DNA of 64,000 nt from Agarilytica sp033852175 (lineage in GTDB: Bacteria; Pseudomonadota; Gammaproteobacteria; Pseudomonadales; Cellvibrionaceae). Location: the NCBI GenBank assembly GCA_033852175.1, contig JAWSUY010000058.1, positions 1 through 64,000 of the forward strand. Direction: 5' to 3'. How positions within the stretch are numbered: the first letter of the stretch is position 1; every line of letters begins with the position of its first letter. The notes below the pieces were generated by a model, which was not told where the DNA came from, searched no databases, and saw only the letters and a list, made by a program, of their open reading frames with translations. Position numbers and translations under genes: made by a program. Positions 54,195-61,040 of this stretch are shown here, one piece after another.

Positions 54195-55040
54195 ATGCTC
54201 ATGAATCGATTCTATTCCTTCATCCTTGCGGTCGCCTTGCTGACTCGCTTGCCAATACCTAATCGACTATTCCCCTTAGACGTCACCGATAAAATTAAGT
54301 CAGGCTCCGTTATTTTCTACCCTGTCGTCGGTGCGTTAATCGGTAGCTTTCTTGTGTTGATCTTGTGGGGGCTTCCCGATTTAACACCTACGTTTTTAAC
54401 GGCATCGATACTGTTGTGTTTCTGGGTGTTTTTAACAGGAGCTTTGCACTTAGACGGTTTAGCCGATTCTACAGACGCAGCATTTGCCTCCCACAAAGAC
54501 AGAGCGCGGACAATGACCGTGTTTAAAGATCCCCATGCAGGACCGATGGCATCGGTCAGCATTACCCTAGCCTTGATCTTAAAATTCAGTCTTTTGCTTA
54601 GCTTAATTAACTTGCCTGTTGATAAGGTTTTGCTTGGCGAAGGCTGGTCTTGGGGTAATTTAACGACTGATTTGTTTTTGGGTAGTGGTACGAATGTGGC
54701 TATGGCGCTGATACTTTCTACCGTCTGGGCTCGTCTTTTGGCTGTGGTATATATGGCGACAACGACCTATGCGAGCTCACAAGGCATGGCGTCGGGGATC
54801 CAGCTTGTCGAGTCGAGAGCTGAAATCGTCATAATGGCCTTTGCTGTTATTCTTCTGTCGTTGTGCTGTCTCTCGACGTTGACGGTGATCATAGTAGCGT
54901 TTGCATTGGTGGCTTGGTGTTTTGCGTGGAGGCGCTTCTGGTTAAGCCGTATAGGCGGTTATACGGGGGACTGTGTCGGTGCGTTGATCGAAATTGCAGA
55001 AATATTGGCCTTACTGGTCATTGTGCTGATGGCTGTGTAG
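54195..55040 (+). CDS. cobS: Adenosylcobinamide-GDP ribazoletransferase
   Basis: A 281-residue membrane protein that joins AdoCbi-GDP to alpha-ribazole, the last main step to cobalamin. Early motif LLTRLPIPNR (about 16-25), then TGALHLDGLADSTDAAFAS (about 81-99), where the Asp residues bind Mg2+, and several membrane helices after about 100. Two starts (ATG at 54195 and 54201) are equally possible. It closes the operon; a strong hairpin follows at 55061-55087. Confidence 0.94.
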   Translation: MLMNRFYSFILAVALLTRLPIPNRLFPLDVTDKIKSGSVIFYPVVGALIGSFLVLILWGLPDLTPTFLTASILLCFWVFLTGALHLDGLADSTDAAFASHKDRARTMTVFKDPHAGPMASVSITLALILKFSLLLSLINLPVDKVLLGEGWSWGNLTTDLFLGSGTNVAMALILSTVWARLLAVVYMATTTYASSQGMASGIQLVESRAEIVIMAFAVILLSLCCLSTLTVIIVAFALVAWCFAWRRFWLSRIGGYTGDCVGALIEIAEILALLVIVLMAV

Positions 55041-55055
55041 GAAATAGAGTAGGTT

Positions 55056-55087
55056 CGGGAGACGGGTGACGGGACCCGTCACCTGTC
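55056..55087. repeat. GGGAGACGGG-type repeat forming a hairpin
   Basis: CGGGAGACGGGTGACGGGA followed by the complementary CCCGTCACC: a near-perfect 13-bp stem, 55061-55073 with 55075-55087, one G-T pair. It sits between the convergent cobS and solute-binding genes and overlaps the 3' end of the latter. It probably acts as a bidirectional 3' barrier. It shares ACGGGAGACGGG/GACGGGTGACGGG units with 24029-24049. Confidence 0.7.
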
Positions 55088-55990
55088 CTCTGTCTCCTGT
55101 TCCTCATCCCCCAATTCCCTATCCCTAACTCCAGCGATACATTCAACGCAGGGGTTATTCAGTATATCTTTGGGGATCGTGTGATATATCCTTTCCAGTC
55201 GTCGCATTACAGCTTTTGCGTTGGGGTAACTCTTGCTGAGTAACATGTAAAGTTCGATCTTTCGCAAAACAACATATGCGATTCTCTGCTTTTTGGCTTC
55301 CTCATAGATGCCCGAAGTTGCTACTCGGTAATCAAGTATATAATCTGCACGTGCGGCGACTAACATAGACAAAGCTGTCATATGTTCTGCCGCAGTATAG
55401 AGTGTAATGTTATTCTTTTTGTCGTTGAGGAATTGCCCCACAAGGCCGTATTGATAGTTTTCAATGACGATTACGCGTTTATTCTTCAGGTCCTCAAGTT
55501 TCGTAAATGGCTGGTTTCCGATGGCCTGATAAACACCCAACTCCATAAAAAATGCTGGTTTTTTACTCATTACACAACAGGATTCTGATCGCTCATTTTT
55601 TACAAAATAAGCAAAGTTAGCTTTGCCGCTTTCTAATGCAGAAAACATGCGCCGTATTGGCAGGAAAGAAGCTCTCCAATCCACGTTAGCTCTACCAAAG
55701 AGTACTTTGGCAACACTTATGCCTCGCCGGTATTTCTCTCCTTTGTCATTTATTTCGAGAACTATAGGCTTATCTGGCAGGGTGTAGATGATCGTTTGGG
55801 TAAGTGCTGTTTCATCGTCAAATTCGTGCTGAATACTTAGAGCGTTGGAGTCATCGGAAGACGCCATAGCAACCGAGCCGGTAAACAATGTGACAAAAAG
55901 CCCGAAAAGGAATGCAATAACAAACGTAGAAAAGCGCCAGAAGAATTGCTCCTGACAAATAAGCCATTCTGAGCCGTTACTGTTTTTCAC
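55079..55990 (-). CDS. Periplasmic solute-binding-like protein
   Basis: A 303-residue protein with an N-terminal signal or membrane helix (about 20-44, AFLFGLFVTLFTGSVAMA, cleavage after AMA). The mature part looks like a family 3 amino-acid-type binding protein: GKANFAYFVKNERSES near 120, KLEDLKNKRVIVIENYQYGL (about 163-182), and a two-lobe pattern. Such orphan domains in marine gammaproteobacteria often lack an ABC transporter; none is here. The last ~17 residues are very polar (E/D/R) and encoded by a repeat, so the original end may have been earlier. Confidence 0.8.
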   Translation of the reverse strand: MKNSNGSEWLICQEQFFWRFSTFVIAFLFGLFVTLFTGSVAMASSDDSNALSIQHEFDDETALTQTIIYTLPDKPIVLEINDKGEKYRRGISVAKVLFGRANVDWRASFLPIRRMFSALESGKANFAYFVKNERSESCCVMSKKPAFFMELGVYQAIGNQPFTKLEDLKNKRVIVIENYQYGLVGQFLNDKKNNITLYTAAEHMTALSMLVAARADYILDYRVATSGIYEEAKKQRIAYVVLRKIELYMLLSKSYPNAKAVMRRLERIYHTIPKDILNNPCVECIAGVRDRELGDEEQETEDR

Positions 55991-56500
55991 CAGACTACCT
56001 CTAAGAGCGACGAGATAAGATCAATCGAGAGTCGTTCTTATAGGATAGACGATCATCTCCACGAATATTGTGAGAAGTGTCGCCGAAATATTCATATCGC
56101 GTAAACCCGTCGGTTCATACCTTTTGATTGTCTTTTTCCAACGGAGTTAATAACCATAAGTTATAAACATGAATATATTTATCGCTGGGCGAGCTAATAA
56201 ATGTTCGACGAAACATTCATTTTGGGCACTGGTTTGAGCGTTGCTATTAATAGGAAAGACTTCTTGAGGTGCCAACTTGTGTTTTGGTTAAAATGTAGAC
56301 CGTCAGCATCACATTCAGGTGGTTTAACACCGCATCCTACAGCTTTCTTATGAACCGAAAGATATAGATCTTTTCTGTACCCATATTCATACCGTGTACC
56401 CAATTTTCTATACCCCGTGAACCCTTTTTGTACCTTTTGACGGATGTTCAACAGTTTGACGAAAGTCGATACTCACTTCCGAAAACCTTAGGAGCGAAAA
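55991..56500. other. intergenic region upstream of the eCIS locus
   Basis: About 510 bases. A minus-strand frame of 85 codons (56194-56451) has no support. The region must hold the promoter of the 56501 gene and perhaps of the eCIS operon. No clear promoter elements were found. Confidence 0.4.
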
Positions 56501-56857
56501 GTGGAGCCAATAAGAATACTAACATTTGGACTCCCAAAGATTCTTCAGGGGATTGTCGCAGAATCATTCCGTAAATATGGCACGTTAGATGTGCTTGGGC
56601 ACTACGGAACAATAGAAGAATACTTTACAGATCCTGGTAAAGACGATTTGCCAAACATAATTATTGTGGACTCAAAACAATCTGACCAATGTCCGGATGT
56701 TTTGTATCAATACCCCAAGGCACGTGTCGTTAGCATTGAAACCCAGGGCCAGTATTTTTCGGTATGGCGAATGGTTCCGGATAAAACAGATCTTGGTGAG
56801 ATTACTTCAGATGAATTGGCTGAAGTGCTGTGCGTATTTGAAAGCGAGAGTTATTGA
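56501..56857 (+). CDS. Degenerate receiver-domain protein upstream of the eCIS
   Basis: A 118-residue protein shaped like a response-regulator receiver: strand IRILTFG (4-10), helix ILQGIVAESFRKYG, strand LDVLGHYG, and PNIIIVDSKQ (51-60), where Asp57 is at the phosphoacceptor position. The usual acidic pair at the end of strand 1 is Thr-Phe (8-9), and the conserved Lys region is absent, so phosphorylation is unlikely. No output domain. The GTG start is supported by TTAGGAGCG. It precedes the first eCIS gene by 60 bases on the same strand, so it may belong to that operon as a regulator or adaptor (inference). Confidence 0.6.
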   Translation: MEPIRILTFGLPKILQGIVAESFRKYGTLDVLGHYGTIEEYFTDPGKDDLPNIIIVDSKQSDQCPDVLYQYPKARVVSIETQGQYFSVWRMVPDKTDLGEITSDELAEVLCVFESESY

Positions 56858-56916
56858 TTAACGAGAAAGTAAGTTGGGTTTCTGCTAAAGGAAAAATCAG
56901 AGGTTACTGTTGATAT

Positions 56917-57519
56917 ATGGCCGACTTTAGAGCGATTAGAGCTGTAGGCGAATCATTGATGGGATTGTTAGAGTCCAGTTACCGGCCTCAGGATTTTAAC
57001 GACATCGTTGCCGATTTCCGCATGTTCACATCGCGAGACTTTACCAATAATGCGATTACAAACGGCGCCTCGTTATTTATGTATCGCGTGTATTGCAACG
57101 GTATTAATCGAACGCCAATGGGGCGCATTGGTACCGATGGAAATCGAATGGATACCGAGTTGCCGCTAGATCTTCATTTTTTAATTACAGTGTGGGGCGG
57201 TGAGGCATCTTATCAATATGAATTGGCGGGTTGGATTATGCGGATTATTGAAGACACTCCAACCTTGCCTTCTGCTGTATTGAACTCGACCACACCGAAC
57301 GTTTTTCGCTTAGATGAAACAATCGATATTATGCACGCTGAATTAAAAACCGAAGACCTTTTTCGAATATGGGATGTGCTAGGTGTGAACGCCTATCAAT
57401 TATCGATTCCCTATGTCGCGCGTGTAGTAGGGATAGAGTCAAGCCAGACGAAACCCAGTGAATACGATGATCGTGTGCAGGAACGTGTTAGTGAAATGGG
57501 AATTGTTTCAAATGTGTAA
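56917..57519 (+). CDS. DUF4255 (Pvc16-type) eCIS cap protein
   Basis: A 200-residue protein that I assign to the DUF4255/Pvc16 N-terminal family. In Afp/PVC particles such a protein (Afp16-like) caps the tail tube and sheath at the distal end and fixes length. Features: N-terminal helix AIRAVGESLMGLLESS, the long beta-region with NGASLFMYRVYCNGINR, PLDLHFLITVWGG (about 88-100) and WIMRIIEDTPTLP, and C-terminal YQLSIPYVARVVGIES. No signal peptide. It is the first structural gene of the locus; the next begins 31 bases on. Confidence 0.88.
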   Translation: MADFRAIRAVGESLMGLLESSYRPQDFNDIVADFRMFTSRDFTNNAITNGASLFMYRVYCNGINRTPMGRIGTDGNRMDTELPLDLHFLITVWGGEASYQYELAGWIMRIIEDTPTLPSAVLNSTTPNVFRLDETIDIMHAELKTEDLFRIWDVLGVNAYQLSIPYVARVVGIESSQTKPSEYDDRVQERVSEMGIVSNV

Positions 57520-57550
57520 ACGAACTAAATTGCGAGGCTTAGCGTAAATC

Positions 57551-58423
57551 GTGCTGCAATATCAGTTTGTAGAAAGCGTATCGAAAAAAACATTACTGGG
57601 TATCCGGTTTTGGGACCCCGCTTTGGATGCGCAAATACAAGACGGATTACGCGTGACATTGACGCCGATAGAAAATTTACGTCAAGTGAATACAGCGTTT
57701 CGAACGAAGAGTGGGGTTTATGCCTTCAACAATGTACCGGGTATGTATTTATATGAAGCCTTCGCTACAGAAGCCGAAGACGTCAGCCCGCCGGAAACCA
57801 AACGATTCATTCTCGACGTAGTGGATAGTCGCCGCCAGTTTAGCCCGGTTTCACTTTTGGTTGATTTACCACTTCCCTATGACGGCTTGTTTTTGGTCGA
57901 TGACGATGCGGGTTCCCCCAGCACTGCGCCCAAAGGTTTCAATTTGTATTCTTCGATTAATCGAACGCCTTCTGCCCAGCATACGTTTGTAAGAGGTGAA
58001 CTAATTGATCGCACAAACGATGAGCCAGCGGCCCACGCATTAGTGCGAGTACAAACCGAAGATGAATTCAGTTGGTATGGCGTGGCGGATGAAGACGGTA
58101 AGTTTGCCATCATGATGCCGTACCCCTTAATTAGCAGTTCGTTTGGCAGCTCACCACCCACAACAGAAGGCACGCGTTTATTTCAGCGGACTTGGGATAT
58201 CGATGTAACGGTGATGTACGAACCTGTGACTCAAGACTTTATTGATGGGGCATTACAGCCCGATTATTCAAGCATATTGAGCCAAAGCCAAGGGCTTATT
58301 TATACCGAGACTCCGAATAACGATGATGGAGAAGTTTCAGAGCTACAAGCAGAATTGGTTTATGGGCGGGATTTGATTCTCAAGACAGAGGACTTATCAG
58401 AATTGTATGTTCAAGCGTCTTAA
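57551..58423 (+). CDS. Carboxypeptidase-regulatory-like protein of the eCIS locus
   Basis: A 290-residue, probably beta-rich cytoplasmic protein without signal peptide. Residues 1-110 form one beta-sandwich-like region (GLRVTLTP, SGVYAFNNVPGMYLYEA). Residues 146-192 look like a carboxypeptidase regulatory-like (transthyretin-fold) segment: FVRGELIDRTNDEPA, ALVRVQTEDE, ADEDGKFAIMMPYP. Proteins of this kind are often found beside DUF4255 genes in eCIS loci (recollection); the role is not known to me. GTG start. A MITE-like element lies between it and the sheath gene. Confidence 0.7.
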   Translation: MLQYQFVESVSKKTLLGIRFWDPALDAQIQDGLRVTLTPIENLRQVNTAFRTKSGVYAFNNVPGMYLYEAFATEAEDVSPPETKRFILDVVDSRRQFSPVSLLVDLPLPYDGLFLVDDDAGSPSTAPKGFNLYSSINRTPSAQHTFVRGELIDRTNDEPAAHALVRVQTEDEFSWYGVADEDGKFAIMMPYPLISSSFGSSPPTTEGTRLFQRTWDIDVTVMYEPVTQDFIDGALQPDYSSILSQSQGLIYTETPNNDDGEVSELQAELVYGRDLILKTEDLSELYVQAS

Positions 58424-58449
58424 TAAAAAACAATTACTAGCAGGGTAGA

Positions 58450-58553
58450 AGGTAAGGTTACTGTTTGGGTAAGACCGTCTGCCGCAAGGATGCGGCGGTC
58501 GAGCGTACAGGGACGTATTCATAGCGTGTGTTACCCAAATAGTAAACTTGCCT
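58450..58553. mobile_element. MITE-like palindromic element
   Basis: About 104 bases bounded by an inverted repeat of 23 bases with 20 matches (58450-58472 and 58531-58553; ends AGGTAAGGTTACTGTTTGGG versus its near complement). Inside is a hairpin GCCGCA/TGCGGC with AGGA loop (58481-58496), extended by GACC/GGTC, and then GAGCGTACAGGGACG. I recall elements with the same core (GGATGCGG ... GAGCGTACAGGGA) scattered between genes in many marine gammaproteobacteria. It has no gene. A target duplication could not be confirmed. It lies between two eCIS genes and could affect read-through. Confidence 0.7.
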
Positions 58554-58682
58554 GGATACTAATCGAAGCCAACGAACATCATTAATTTTGCCTCGTTAGT
58601 ATATTTTACGAAAAAATAAAACCGGTAATATTTAAATAGTTAGATCCATAAGGATCACCAGCGCAATTGCGGAGGAAGAGTC

Positions 58683-60560
58683 ATGCCAGAATATTTAGCT
58701 CCTGGAGTATTTGTAGAAGAAACAAGTTTCAGACAGAAAACCATTGAAGGCGTGAGTACCAGTACAACCGCTTTTGTTGGGCCGACACGATTCGGTCCTC
58801 CTGCTGGTGAACCACCATTATTAACCAGCTTTTCCGAGTTCGAAAGAATTTACGGTGGCCTCGATCAAATGCAATTTGACACCGAAGACACCACCCATAA
58901 TTATCTCGCACAGGCGGTACGCGCATATTTTGAAGAAGGCGGTCGCCGACTTTATGTTGCACGTGCAGTTGACGACGAGGCATTGCGGGGCAGTGCTGAA
59001 GTTACCGCATCACCTTCTGTAATAGATTTTGAAGCGCGGCACCAAGGTGCAGCGGGTAATTTTAACGTTACCTTAATATTTAAAACCGGTGAAAACATAT
59101 TGGGCGAAACGCCGCGTGACCCAACGCAGCCATTAAGTGACGATACCGTTCCGATTATACGCGGCGCCCGTGATGGCGATATTGTTCTAGCAACAGAGAC
59201 CAGTTCGCCAGCCGGTGACTTAGAGCTGTATCAAGTAGAAAGTTTTGTTGATGGTGGACGCAGCACTTTCCGTTTAGCTCCTGCAGACCCCGCATCGCCA
59301 AATGAAGCTCAGGCGCTTGATGACTTTTCAAATGTCCATCTATTAACCGTTAGTGTCATCACCGGGGCATTGGGTCGATTTTCAGATCAGCAATCATGGG
59401 AAGATTTAAATTTCCGGGCTGAACATTCGTCTTCGTTTTTCACCGCTTTTCAAGCCGAGTCTGCCAGTCGTCGTGCGCAATTGTACGTACCACTAATGGT
59501 TAATTTGGATATGGCCAATAGGCTAGATGCCGTTTCCGACCTTTTAGACTTGAACAGCCTCGCTAATAGTGAGAGTGCATCGCCAGCCTTAACCATTCTT
59601 AGCGGATTAAATGACGAGGACTCAACAGACGCCGAACGCTCAACGCGATTATTCTTAACCGGCGGAACGGATGGCCCGCGTTTAGGCGCAGCGGATTACG
59701 AAGGGGATGACGATCATCCAAAAACTGGCCTGCGAACGTTAGAAGACCTAGAAGAAATTTCAATCGTCGCGGCTCCGGGTTCAAGCCATAGCGATGGTGA
59801 AGATACTGGGTCAGATGTGCGGCGTTTATTAATTTCTCATTGTGAACGCATGCGTTATCGCGTAGCCGTGATGGATTCAGCCAACAATCAATTAATTTCA
59901 GAAGTGCGTGCAGACCGATCAACGATCGATACAACACGTGCTGGCTTGTATTACCCATGGATAGAAGTTGCCGATCCAGTTACTGAAAACGATATCTATT
60001 TACCGCCGAGTGGCTTTGTTACCGGAATCTTTGCACGTAACGATGTGGAAAGGGGGGTACACAAAGCGCCTGCTAATGAAGTGTTGAGATTGGCCAAAGG
60101 CTTAGAAATTAGCATTAACAAAGCCCAGCAGGAAGTGCTGAACCCCGATGGGATTAACGTTATTCGATTTTTCGAAGGCCGAGGTTTCCGAATATGGGGC
60201 GCACGAACAGCCACTTCTGATGCGGAATGGAAGTACATGAATGTACGCCGTTACTTTGCCTATCTTGAACGTTCGATAGAACTGGGAACCCAGTTCGCCG
60301 TGTTCGAAAATAATGGCATAACGCTTTGGGCTAATGTTCGCTCGACGATTCAAGACTTTTTGTTTAACGAATGGAAGTCCGATCATTTGGCGGGCGCTAC
60401 GCCAGACGAAGCATTTTTTGTACGCTGTGATCGCAGCACTATGACACAAAATGACATCGATAATGGTCGCATGATTTGTTTGATAGGCATCGCGCCGTTA
60501 CGACCAGCTGAGTTTGTTATCTTTAGAATCGGCCAAAAAACTGTCGACAGTGCGGCGTAA
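58683..60560 (+). CDS. eCIS tail sheath protein
   Basis: A 625-residue contractile tail sheath protein. N-terminus EYLAPGVFVEETSFRQKTIEGV with TAFVGPTRFGPP is the family signature; the middle part is the variable surface domain; the C-terminal ~150 residues (about 475-620; NVIRFFEGRGFRIWGARTA, then YLERSIELGTQFAVFE and FFVRCDRSTMTQNDIDNGR) are the conserved sheath core that links subunits. GGAGGAAGAG precedes the ATG. The sheath surrounds the tube and shortens to drive it through the target membrane. Tube and second sheath follow immediately. Confidence 0.95.
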   Translation: MPEYLAPGVFVEETSFRQKTIEGVSTSTTAFVGPTRFGPPAGEPPLLTSFSEFERIYGGLDQMQFDTEDTTHNYLAQAVRAYFEEGGRRLYVARAVDDEALRGSAEVTASPSVIDFEARHQGAAGNFNVTLIFKTGENILGETPRDPTQPLSDDTVPIIRGARDGDIVLATETSSPAGDLELYQVESFVDGGRSTFRLAPADPASPNEAQALDDFSNVHLLTVSVITGALGRFSDQQSWEDLNFRAEHSSSFFTAFQAESASRRAQLYVPLMVNLDMANRLDAVSDLLDLNSLANSESASPALTILSGLNDEDSTDAERSTRLFLTGGTDGPRLGAADYEGDDDHPKTGLRTLEDLEEISIVAAPGSSHSDGEDTGSDVRRLLISHCERMRYRVAVMDSANNQLISEVRADRSTIDTTRAGLYYPWIEVADPVTENDIYLPPSGFVTGIFARNDVERGVHKAPANEVLRLAKGLEISINKAQQEVLNPDGINVIRFFEGRGFRIWGARTATSDAEWKYMNVRRYFAYLERSIELGTQFAVFENNGITLWANVRSTIQDFLFNEWKSDHLAGATPDEAFFVRCDRSTMTQNDIDNGRMICLIGIAPLRPAEFVIFRIGQKTVDSAA

Positions 60561-60590
60561 TAAATACGATATTTGATTGGAGAAATTGAA

Positions 60591-61040
60591 ATGGCAACAG
60601 CAAAATTACTATCCCAATTTAACTTTTTAGTGACCTGGGACGATATGAAAGGCGAAACAAAAGAAGGTGGCTTCCAAGAGGTCGCTGGTCTAGCGATGGA
60701 AGTCGGTATGGCAGAGTATCGTGCAGGCAATGCAAGAACGAATGAGTCCGTCAAAATAAGTACCATGGCCAAGTGTGGTGATGTGACGTTAAAACGAGGC
60801 GTAATGGGCGCAAACGACTTGTATAAATGGATGAACGATGTTCGTGATGGTAAAGATGATCAAGGCAAAAAAGTCACCGTTACACTGTTAGACGGTTCTC
60901 GTAACCCGGTTACAAACTGGCATTTATTAGGTGCACGCCCGATTAAATTGGAAGCACCATCCATGAATGCAACGGGTTCCGACGTTGCCATCGAATCGAT
61001 TACCCTGACCGCAGAAAGGATAGAGCAAGAGGCCGCCTAA
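60591..61040 (+). CDS. eCIS tail tube protein
   Basis: A 149-residue phage-tail-tube protein of the T4 gp19/Afp1 type, which stacks in rings to form the inner tube. FNFLVTWDDMKGE near the start, FQEVAGLAMEVGMAEYRAG and VTLKRGVMGANDLYKWMND, then VTVTLLDGSRNPVTNWHLLGARPIK-type strands are typical. The ATG at 60591 follows GGAGA at 9-base spacing; an in-frame start at 60573 is too close to the sheath stop. It overlaps the next gene by one base (TAATG). Confidence 0.95.
   Translation: MATAKLLSQFNFLVTWDDMKGETKEGGFQEVAGLAMEVGMAEYRAGNARTNESVKISTMAKCGDVTLKRGVMGANDLYKWMNDVRDGKDDQGKKVTVTLLDGSRNPVTNWHLLGARPIKLEAPSMNATGSDVAIESITLTAERIEQEAA

Noticed and set aside
56194..56451. 85-codon minus-strand frame before the eCIS locus
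   Set aside because: No ribosome binding site or recognisable product; the region is better read as promoter DNA.
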